Shown here: in pieces, positions 53,701 to 64,000 of the stretch
Position numbering within the stretch: position 1 is the stretch's first letter
Layout of the letters: each line of letters begins with the position of its first letter
Assembly: GCA_963844205.1 (NCBI GenBank)
Contig: CAWJNK010000013.1
Location: forward strand, 186,001 to 250,000
Direction of reading: 5' to 3'
Source: DASSUW01 sp963844205
GTDB taxonomy: Bacteria; Actinomycetota; Thermoleophilia; Solirubrobacterales; Solirubrobacteraceae
Length of the DNA: 64,000 nt
Notes under the pieces: generated by a model
What the model was told of the DNA's origin: nothing
Database searches by the model: none
Seen by the model: only the letters and a program-made list of their open reading frames with translations
Position numbers and translations under genes: made by a program

Positions 53701-56700
53701 TGCTTGCTTCTCCTAGGTCTTTGCACACTCTACGAACGATCCGCTTGAGCGGCGCTCGGCCCGAAGGGCGGGTGGGCCCAATCAGCGGTGCGGAGTGCCG
53801 CACCGGCCGAGCGCCTAGCTAAATCGCCAGGTGCGGTAGGAGAAGTACGCGTAGCCCCGCTGGGACAGAGTCGGGTGTGCGGGGCGGGCGGTCATGCGAA
53901 CGACGATTTGTAGCAGCCCGAAGGCTACGCGGCAAACGGATCGTAGGTCCCGAACGACCAGACGTTGCCCTCGGGGTCCTCGGCCGCGAACTCGCGCGAG
54001 CCGTAGTCCTGATCGGTGAGCTTCTGGATGATGGTCGCCCCGGCCGCCTTCGCCTGGTCGTGGACGGCGTCCGGGTCGTCGGTCACCACGTAGGTCACCG
54101 CCCGGCCGGTGGAGAAGCGATCGCCGTCGCGCGCCGTGCCGAGCATGACCATGCCCGAGCCGTATGTGAGCTCGGCGTGCGCGATGGTGCCGTCGTCGTT
54201 CTCGGTGAGGTGGTGGCGCTCGAAGCCGAACGCGTTCACAAGGAAGACGATCGCCGCCTGGGCGTCCTCGTAGCGGAGGGTCGGGATGATCATCACAGCA
54301 GCGCCGCCAGCGCCTCGAGGAAGCGCTCGTTCTCGGCCTGGGTGCCGACGGTCACGCGCAGGGCCCCCTCGCGGCCGAGCGCCCCGCCGGCGCGCACGAG
54401 CACGCCGCGCTGGGCGAGCCCTTGCATGACTTCGGCCTCCTCGCGGCCGTCGCCGAGGTCGAACCAGACGAAGTTCGCCTGCGACTCCGCGGGCTCGATC
54501 CCCAGCGCGCGCAGCCCGTCGTCGAGCCCGATCCGCTCGGCGAGGTTGCGCTCGACGCGGCGCACGACCTCGTCCTGGTGGTTGAGCGCCTCGAGCGCGG
54601 CGGCCTGGGCGGCCGCGTTGCAGAAGAACGGCTGGCGCACCTGGTCGACGGCGGTGCGGAACTCCTCGGAGCCGCACAGCCCGTAGCCGACGCGCAGGCC
54701 GCACAGGCCGTAGATCTTCGAGAACGTGCGCAGGAGGACGAGGTTCGGGTGGCGGTCGAGCAGCGCGATCGACTCGTCGGGGTCCTGGAGGATGTTGAAC
54801 TCGCAGTAGGCCTCGTCGAGGACCACGCAGACGTGGCGCGGGACGTCGGCCACGAAGGCGGCGATCTCGTCAAACGGCAGCGCGGTCGACGTCGGGTTGT
54901 TCGGGTTGCAGACGATCGCCAGACGCGTGGCGACGGTGATCTCCTTCCGCATCGCCTCGAGGTCGTGGCGGTGCTGGGCGTCGAGCGGGACCTCGAGCGC
55001 CCGGGCGCCAGAGGCGGCCGCCAGGTGCGGGTAGACCGAGAACGACGGCCACGCGTAGACGAGCTCGGCGCCGGGCTCGAGCAGCGCGTCCCCGGCGGCG
55101 AGCAGGATGTCGCACGAGCCGTTGCCGATCGCGATCCGGTTGGCCGGCACGCCGTGACGGTCGGCCAGCTTGCGGCGCAGCGCCGCGTTGGTCGGGTCGG
55201 GATAGCGGTTGAGGCCGGTCAGCGCCTTGGTGATCGCCTCCACGACCGCGGGGTGCGGCGCGTAGGGCGACTCGTTGGAGGCCAGCTTCGCGATCTCGCC
55301 CTCGGAGGCGTAGCCGTCGGCGGCCGGGTAGACCGGGATGCGGCGGACCTTGCTCGCGAACTCCAGCGCCATGCGTCGCAGTCTATTGCGCGCCTTCGAG
55401 GTCCAGCCGGAGCTGGCGCGCCTCCCCGAGGTAGATGTGCTGGGGGTCGACCCCGACCGGCGGATAGCAGTGCATGAGCACCCGGATCACGCGCGGGAGC
55501 GAGCCCGGCACCGGCAGCTCGCGCGCGCAGAGCAGCGGTACGCGGCTCAGCCCCATCCGCCGCGCGGCCACGGCCGGGAACTCGGCGTCGAGGTCCTCAG
55601 TGAGCGTGAAGATGCAGCTCACGATCGAGTCGGCATCGAGCCGGTTGCGATCGAGCAACTGGCCCATCAGCTCCTCGGTGGCGTGCAGGATCGGCTCCGC
55701 CTCGTTGGCCTCGACGGTGGTGGCGCCGCGCAGCGCGATCAGCCTCATCGGCGGCGCACCTTATCGGCGCCCCTCAACTTCTCGATCTCGGGCGCGGTCA
55801 GGCGGCGGTGCTTGCCCTCCTCGAGCTTGCCCAGCCACAGCGGGCCGAAGCGGACGCGCTCGAGCGCGACCACGGGATGGCCGACGGCCTCGAGCATCCG
55901 CCGCACCTGGCGCTTGCGGCCCTCGTGGATCGTGATCTCGACCCGGTTGGGAGCCAGCCGCTTCGCCCGCGCCGGCGCCGTGCGCCCGTCGTCGAGCTCG
56001 ACCCCCTCGCGCAGCTTCTGGAGCGCCGCCTCCCGGACGGGGGCGTGGCGGACCTTCGCGTGGTAGGTGCGTGGCACCTCGAACGAGGGGTGCGTGAGGC
56101 GATGGGCGAGCGCGCCGTCGTCGGTCAGCAGGATCAAGCCGGTGGTCTCGGCGTCGAGGCGGCCGACGGGGTACAGCCGTCGCGCGCTCGGCACCAGCGA
56201 GACGACGGTGGGCCGCCCTTGCGGGTCGTGCGCCGTGGAGACCACGCCGCGCGGCTTGTGGACGGCGTAGACGGCGCGCTGGCCCGTCGACACGCGCACG
56301 GGCTTGCCGTCGACCGCGACCGGCACGCTGCCGTCGACGTCCCGCGCCGGGTCCCGCACGACCTCGTCGCCCACGCTCACCCGACCCGCGAACACGAGCA
56401 GCTCGGAGGCGCGTCGCGAGGCGACGCCCGCGTGGGCGAGGTACTTGGCGAGGCGCATCAGTGGTTCCGACCGTGGGGCGGCCTGGCGGTTGGCGTATCC
56501 GCGGTCCGGACCACAGTGCCACCATAGGGCCGTGGACCTCGCGCTGCTCGACGAAGCGCTGGCCGGCCAGCCCGCCTATCGCGCCCGCCAGGTGTGGAGC
56601 TGGGCCGCGCGCGGCGCGGCCGGCTATGAGCAGATGACGGACCTGCCGGCCGCGCTGCGCGGCTCGCTCGCCGCGCAGGTGCCGTTCTCCAGCCTGGACA

Positions 56701-59700
56701 CCGTGCACGAGGCGCATGCCTCCGACGGCACCGTCAAGGCGCTGTTCCACACGCGCGACGGGCGGCCGGTCGAGGCCGTCCTCATGCGCTACCGCGACGG
56801 GCGGCGGTCGGTGTGCGTGAGCTCGCAGTCGGGCTGCCCGCTGACGTGCACGTTCTGCGCTACCGGGGCGATGAAGTTCGGCCGCAACCTGACGGCCTCC
56901 GAGATCCTCGACCAAGTCCTGCATTTCCGCCGCATCGAGCCCGTCGACCACCTCGTGTTCATGGGGATGGGCGAGCCAATGATGAACCTGCCGCAGGTGC
57001 TGGAGGCGGCGCGGCGGCTGCCCGACGTCGGGATCACGCACCGCCGGACCACGATCTCGACGGTCGGCTGGGTGCCCGGCATCCGCGCCCTCACCGAGAG
57101 CGACATGCCGATCCGGCTCGCGTTCTCCCTGCACGCGCCCGACGACGAGCTGCGCTCGCGGATCATGCCGATCAACGACCGGCACCCGATCGGCGAGGTC
57201 CTGGAGGCGTGCGAGGCCCACTACGCGCGCCGCCGCCGCAAGGTGTTCATCGAGTACGTGATGCTCGCCGGCGTCAACGACACCTACGCGCAGGCGGTGC
57301 GCCTTGCCGGGCTGCTTGACCCGCGCGTCTACAAGGTCAACCTGATCCCGTACAACCCGACGGGCGCATACGACGGCTCCTCACCCGCCGCCATCGCGGC
57401 GTTCAAGGCGGCGCTGGAGGAGCACGGCCTGCGCGCCACCGTCCGCCTCACCCGCGGCCGCGACATCGACGCCGCCTGCGGCCAATTGGCGGCGAAGGCG
57501 GCCTAGCCCGCGCGCTGCTCGCCGGCGCGGAGCAAGCGGTCGCGAAGCGCCGCCTCGTCCTCCGGGCTCGGGTCCCACTGCTCGACCGGGGGCAGGTCGT
57601 CGAGCGAGCGCAGGCCGAACAGCTTCAGGAACAGCGGCGTGGTGCGGTAGAGGATCGCGCCGAACTGGGAGCGGCCGGCCTCCTCGATCAGCCCGCGCTC
57701 GGTCAGCGCCGCGGTCGCGGACTCCGACGCGACGCCGCGGATGCGAGCGACCTCGGGCCGCGAGACCGGCTGGAGGTACCCGACAATCGCCAGCGTCTCG
57801 GCCTGCGCCGCGGTCAGCGCCGGCGTCCGCGGGCGGGCCAGCAGCCTGCGCGCGGCGTCCTCGGCGTCGGGGTGCGACGCGAGCGTCCAGCCGCCGGCGA
57901 CCTCGCGCAGGACCACGCCGCGGCCGTCGAGCGCGCCGCCAAGCTCGTCGAGCGCTCGGCGCACGATCTCCTCACCCGCCTGCAGCGCGTCGGCCAGCTC
58001 CTCGAGCGAGACCGGCTCGGGCGCGAGGAACAGCAGCGCCTCGACCTGCCGCGCGAGCTCGCTCATCGAACAACCTCGGCGCGATGTTCGCGAACCGAAC
58101 TCGCCGTGGAATCCGCGCCGGCGGATTCCACCGTGATGGGCCCGAACGGCTCGGCCTGCTCCCACGCGGCCTCGCCGGCCTTGTAGAGCTCGAGCAGCGC
58201 GAACAGCGTCACCGCGACGGTCACGCGGTCCGCCCCCTCCACGGCCTCGTCGAACGAGAACCGCCCGCGCGCCAGCAGGCGGCGCAGCACCGCCAGCCGG
58301 TCGGCGACCGTGACGCGCGGCGCGTCCATGTGCCGCAGGTCGAGCGGCGGCGGCGTGCGCAGCAGCGAGCCGAGCGCCTGGCCCAGCACGTCGGGGTCGT
58401 ACGCCCGCTCCGCCAGCTCGACGGAGACTCGCCGCAGCTCCGGCGGCAGCGGCGCCGAGCGGTGCAGGTAGCCGCGGCCGGCGGCGTGCGCGTGGGCGAT
58501 CCAGCCGCCGGCGCCCCGGAAGCGCGCGTACTGGAGCATCCGCTCGAGCAGCTCCTCGGCCGCCTCGGCCGGGCCCAGCCCCTCGAGGTCCTCGATCAGC
58601 TCCTCGCCGGGCAGCATCAGCCGCGACTTGAGCTCCAGCAGCGCGGCGATCAGCACCAGGAACTCGGTGGCGGCCTCGAGGTCGAGCTCGCCCTCCGCCT
58701 CCAGGTGGTCGACGTACGAGAGCACGATCTCCGCCAGCTCGACCTCCAGCAGGTCGAGCTCCTCGCGCAGGATCAGCGACAGCAGCAGGTCGAACGGACC
58801 GGCGAAGACGTCCAGGTCCAGCTCGAGGCGGTGGGCGATGGTGGCCATCCGGTCCGCGACAGGCTAGGCGCCTGACCCGACGGAGTCGCGCGGGGAGCCT
58901 GCGCCGCGGCCCGCGGGGCCCACCCCCATCACCTCTCGGACGTCCGCGACCGTCACGGAGGCGATCGCGCGCGCCTTGTCCGCGCCGAGCTCGAGGATCC
59001 GCTCGAGCTCGCCGTCGTCGCTGCGCAGCTCCTCGTAGCGCGCGCGCACCGGGGCCAGCCAATCCACCACGGCGTCGGCCACCGCGGTCTTGAAGTCGCC
59101 GTACCCGGAGCCCTCGAACTCGCGCTCGATCTCCGCCGGGGCCACGCCGCGGGCCACGGCCATGATCTCGACCAGGTTCGAGATGCCCGGCTTGTCGTCG
59201 CCGCGGACGATCTCGCGCCCCGAGTCCGCCACGGCGCGCTTGAACTTGCGCCGGATGGCGTCCGGCTCGTCGAGCACGTACACGGTGCCGAGCTCGGTGG
59301 ACCCGGTGGTCGACATCTTGCGGTCTGGATCCTGGAGGTCGCGCACGCGCGCGCCGACCTCGGGGATCCGGTGCTCCGGCACCACGAGCGTCTCGCCGAA
59401 GCGGCTGTTGAAGCGCTCCGCGGTCCGCCGCATCAACTCCAGGTGCTCGCGCTGGTCCTCCCCCACCGGCACCTCGTGCGCGCGGTACGCGAGCACGTCG
59501 GCGGCCTGGAGCACCGGGTAGAAGAGCAACCCCGCCGACACCAGCTCGCGCTGCGCCGCGGACTTGTCGCGGAACTGGTGCATGCGGTTGAGCTCGCCCA
59601 GCGGCGTGACGCTCGACAGCAGCCAACTCAATTCGGCGTGCTCCATCACGTCGGCCTGGCGGAAGAGGATCGAACGCTCGGGATCGAGCCCGGCGGCCAT

Positions 59701-62700
59701 CAGGATCGCGAGCGTGTCGTACGTCCGCTCCCGCAGCTCGGCCGGGTCGTACGGGACGGTGACCGCGTGCAGGTCGACGATGCAGTAGATCGCCGGGTCC
59801 CCGCGATCCTGCCCGGCCACGTACTGGAGGATCGCCCCGATGTAGTTGCCGAGGTGCTTGCGCCCGGTGGGCTGGATGCCGGAGAAGATGACCACCCCGT
59901 CAGTGAAGCACGGGCTCACCTCCGAGAGCCACGTCCGCCACGAAGTCGTACGCGCGATTTGCGCCCAGCGGGTGCATGAACGCTCCGGCGCGGACGTCGC
60001 GGTACGCGCGGGCGAGCGGGTGGCCGCTGCGATAGCCGGCGCCGCCGGAGAGGGCGAGCGCCCTGTCGACGATGCGGACCGCCACGGTGTTCACGAACGC
60101 CTTGGTCGCCTGGGCCTCGGCGAAGACGGCGGTGAGGTCCTTGCCGGCGCCCACCGCGGTCGGGTTCGCGGCGTAGTGGTCGTCGATCAGCGTCGACGCG
60201 CGGGCGAGCGCGGCCCGTGCGGCGGACAGCTCGATCGCGTTCTCGGCGACCAGCATGCGGCCGCGCGCGTCGTCCTCCCTCGCGCCCACGCTCGCGTGCG
60301 CGGCCTCGGCGATCCCGAGCGACGCCGACGCGTGGAACAGCCCGGCCGCGAGGTTCGACTCCATGTAGTCGGTCGCGCTGCCGATCGGGAAGCCGCCGCG
60401 CAGGGCCGGCTTCGGCAGCTCGACGCCCTCGAAGCTGACCGAGTTGCTGCCGGACGCGCGCATGCCGAGCGCGTCCCAGTCGTCGTGGATGACGACGCCT
60501 GGCGTTCCCGCGGGAACGCGCGCGTAGCCGTAGCGCTCCCGTCCGTCGTCGTCGAGGAACGTGACCGCCGTGAAGAGGACGGTGGCGGCGGGGGCCATCG
60601 TGCAGAACACCTTGCGGCCCTCGATCCGCCACCCGCCGGCCGTGCGCTCGGCGGTCGTCGACGGGCGCGTCAGGTCCTGCCCGGGCTCGCTGACGGCCGT
60701 AGCGATCACGGCGCGGTCGCGCGCCACGTCCTCGAGCGTGGCGGCGAAGGCGGCGGCACGGCGGTCCTTGCCGGCGGCGACGGCCATCTCCCAGCGGCGC
60801 AGGATGTTGCGCAGCACCGCCATGTGCATGTTGGCGCCGATGGCGACCGACGCGTCGCCGCGAGCCAGCCGGCTCGCGGCGACGATCAGGTCGTGCACCG
60901 ACGCGACGCCCATGCCGCCGTGCTGCACCGGCACGGCGGCGGCGAAGTACCCGGCCGCGCGGAGCGCGGCCACGCTCGCGTGGGGGTAGGTCGCCTCGCG
61001 ATCGTGGACGGCCGCGCGCGTGGCGCAGTCGTCGGCGAGCGTCTCGGCGAGAGCGACCAGGCGGGCGCCCGGCTCGGTGCGCGCGGTCAGGTCGAGCATC
61101 AGGGCGTGTGGACGACCACGTCGACGGGGACGCCGTTCGTGACCATGTCGTAGACGGCCGAGCGGGCCTGCGCGCGGGCCACGACCTCGCGCAGCTTCTC
61201 CTCCGGCGCGTCGCCCTTGACCTCGAACGTCACGGTGATGCGGCTGAAGCCGTTGCGGACCTCGTCGGACAGGCCGAGGGCGCCGCGGACGTCCATGTCG
61301 CCCTCCAGTGTGGAGCGGACCTCGGTCAGCCGCACCTTGCGGGCGGCGGCGACGTAGACCAGCGACGTGGTCAGGCACGCGGCCAGCGCGTGGAGGAGAT
61401 ACTCGGCGGGATTGGCGCCGGTGTCGCTGCCGAGCAGCACTGCGGGCTCGCCGGCGTCGATCACGAACGGCCGGTCGCGCGTCGTGTCCTCCTGGCCGGC
61501 GCCGTAGAACTGCTGGATGGTCGTCCGGTTGTGCGAGCCGTCGAGCCAGTGGTTGGTGGCGCGGAACTGGAAGACCCCGAGCTCGGGCTGAGCCTTGATC
61601 GCGTCGAGGGTTCCATACATCTGCTGCGTGTCGACCCCGTTGCGGATCGTCTCGAGCACCTGCGTCACGTCGGCCTCCTTGGTGGGATAGGGCGTGGTGG
61701 AAGCAGACGCGACCCCGGTTGTGTGCCGGTAGCGGCCGGGTAAATCGCCCCGTTTACCCGCGCGCTACCGGGCCTTGGGCGCGGCCCGGTTGACTCCCCT
61801 CGCATGAGCGCCCGCCTCGCCGTCTCCACCACGTCCGCCGACCGGCGCGAGTTCATCTGCGCGATGCGCGCAGCGGTGACCGGCGTGACCGTGGTGACGA
61901 CGGACGGCGTCGGCGGCCGGCTCGGCCTGACGGTGAGCGCGCTGGCGTCCGTCTCCGCGGAGCCGGCGATGCTGCTGGTGTGCATCTCGCGGCGGTCGCC
62001 GCTCGTGGCCGCGATCCGCGCCAACGGCGCGTTCGGCGTCAACGTGCTGGGCGAGGGGCAGGCCGCGCTGGCGGAGACGTTCGCGGGGCGCACGCCGTCC
62101 CGGTTCGACTTCGGCGTCGGGTCCTGGGAGGCGGGCGCGACCGGGGTCCCACTGCTGGCCGACGCGGCGGCGCGCTTCGACTGCCTCGTCGCCTCCACCG
62201 TCGAGGCCGGCTCGCACACGGTGATCGTCGGGAACGTGCTCGCGGCCGAGGCCGGCGAGGCGCCGCCGCTCGCCTACACCGATGGCGCCTACGCGAGCGT
62301 GTCGCCGCGCGGGTAGGGTCGCGGCGTGGCGTCAACGCTCGCCGTCGTGGGTGCGGGGATCGTCGGGCTGGCGACCGCGTACGAGCTCGCGGCGCGCGGC
62401 GCGGCGGTGACGGTCTACGAGCGCGGCGCGCCCGGGGCGGCGCAGTCGGGCGGCGAGTCGCGGATCTTCCGGCACGCCCACGACGACCCGCGGCTGGTGG
62501 AGCTCGCCGTCGAAGCCCGCGCGCGCTGGCGGGCGTGGGAGGAGCGGTTCGGCGTCGAGCTCGTCGCGCCGGTGGGGACGGTCGCGTTCGGACCCGCCGT
62601 CGAGCGGCGGTACGAGCTCCTGCGCGAAGCCGGCGTCCGCGCGCGGCTCGTCGACGCCGCCGAGGCCCTGCCGATCCTCGCGCCTCGACCGGGCCCGGCG

Positions 62701-64000
62701 ATGCTCGACGAGGACGGCGGCGTGATCCGCACCCGCGCCGCGGTCGACGCGCTGGTCGCCGCGCTCGGCGACCGCCTGGTCGCCGACGAGGTGGTCGAGC
62801 TGTCGCCGTCCGGCGAAGTCCGGGCGGGCGGCACGATCGCGCGCTACGACCGCGTGATCGTCTGCGCGGGCCGTGACACGGCGATCCTGGCCGCCGGCGT
62901 CGGCCTCGACCTGCCGGTCCGGGTGTCCACCCACACGCGCTACGGGTATCCCGTCCGTCTGCCGGGCCGTCTGGCGTGCTTCCTGGACGGCTTCACCGGC
63001 GCCTACGGCGACCCGCTGCCCGGTGACACCCGCTACGCCGTCGGCGAGCCCATGGAATACGTCGCCGAGCACCTCCCCGGGCTCGAACCGACGCCCGTCG
63101 AGAGCCGCACGTGCTGGGTCACGGAGCTGCCGTGGGGCCACGACGCCATGGCCGTCTGGGAGGCGGGCGCGCTGCAGTTCGTGGCCGGCAGCAACCTGTT
63201 CAAGCACGCGCCCGCGCTCGGCCACCGGCTCGCGGGCGGCGCCGTGGCCGAGCTCCGGCCGGAGGCGCGACTCGGCTCGGGAACGTCAACTGCGGCAGGG
63301 TAGGGAGGCGGAGGTGCCGCCCGCGCGGCAAGATCCGAGCCGCTGTCCTGCCCTAGTGCCGATATGCGACACCTATCCAGGACAGCGCCGCGAAAACCGC
63401 CCGAATCCGGCCGCGCGGGCGGCTCCCCCGCTCCCCCACCCAGCGCAGTTGACGTTCATCAGGGCAGCGAGGCCGCGGCGGAGCCGATGCCCTCCCACGG
63501 ATCGCCGCGCTCCGACAGCCGCGTCGGCACGTCGCGCAGCGTCCACCGCCGCGGCTCGGCGTCGGCGACCTCATCCCAGAACAGCGGCGTGGCGACCGGC
63601 GCTCCCGGCTTCGCGCGCACGGCGTACGGCGCGACCGCGGTCTGGGCGTACGTGTTGCGAGCGGCGTCGACGAGCACGCGCCCGCCCCGGCCGGCCTTGC
63701 GCCACGAGGTCGTGAGCTGGTCCGGGAGCCGGCCGGCCACCTCCTCGGCCAGTTCGCCCGCCACCACCCGCACGCGGTCCGAGTCGTGGCGCCGGCGCAG
63801 CGGCGCCACCACGTGGATCCCGCGCGAGCCTGACGTCATCGCATACGGCGTCAGCCCGCGCTCGCGCAGCAGGTCGCCGATCGCCAGCGCCCCCGCGCGG
63901 ATCGCCTCCAGGTGCCCGTCGCCGTCGTCCGGCGGATCGAAGTCGAACACGATCCGGTCGGGATGGTCGGGGCGATCCGCGCGCGCCGTCCACGCGTGCG

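Overview
The window is about 72% G+C by eye. It has dense operons with many GTG starts and 1-4 base stop/start overlaps, and it carries ScpA/ScpB, a LigD-type polymerase domain and iron-sulfur type APS reductase. Together with tandem RTX proteins and a thrombospondin type-3 protein this suggests an actinobacterium, most likely of the Thermoleophilia/Solirubrobacterales type. The taxonomic placement is inference. I saw no rRNA, tRNA, CRISPR array or transposase.

Layout. 1-7009: cell-surface glycan genes (GT2 C-terminus, methyltransferase, flippase, secreted clan GH-A hydrolase, SQD1-type UDP-sulfoquinovose synthase, two tandem GT39-like membrane glycosyltransferases). 7020-10777: a STAND NTPase with a small partner that shares an unusual motif. 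10818-13257: tandem RTX paralogs. 13322-16398: DUF2304-GT2 fusion and a large secreted protein. 16603-20812: sulfate assimilation (cysH, TauE/SafE permease, cysD, cysN, cysC). 20909-24184: MacB-like ABC exporter whose permease is frameshifted. 24263-26124: divergent multicopper oxidase and cupredoxin. 26121-28875: two-component operon (receiver, histidine kinase, NarL-type regulator). It shares a palindrome with the ABC operon. 28950-36854: priA-def-fmt-rsmB-zinc ribbon-rpe, interrupted between fmt and rsmB by a plus-strand thrombospondin-repeat gene. 36973-42843: orphan DNA methyltransferase and a galactoside block (alpha-galactosidase, galK, SSS symporter with a small partner). 42908-47602: cmk-der-DUF3352-metK. 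47662-49662: FMN-family oxidoreductase divergent from a MocR regulator. 49659-56458: rluB-aroH-hisC-VOC, then an aromatic-rich leader peptide and aroF-tyrA-aroA-methyltransferase. 56532-58848: rlmN and scpA/scpB. 58864-63303: trpS, a DszC-like flavoprotein, OsmC, flavin reductase and a DAO-type oxidase. 63459-64000: partial LigD polymerase domain.

How the parts connect. The sulfate genes supply sulfite, which SQD1 enzymes use with UDP-glucose, and CysC can make PAPS for sulfation. The aro operon looks controlled by a ribosome-mediated attenuator: a 26-codon peptide with Y,Y,F,Y,W,F near its end, followed by competing hairpins. The two-component system probably controls both itself and the ABC exporter through a TACGGC-GCCGTA site. 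Many first genes have a TANNNT box 6-9 bases before the start codon, which fits leaderless transcription. A family of hairpin-rich elements with 13-14 bp terminal inverted repeats sits at convergent gene ends.
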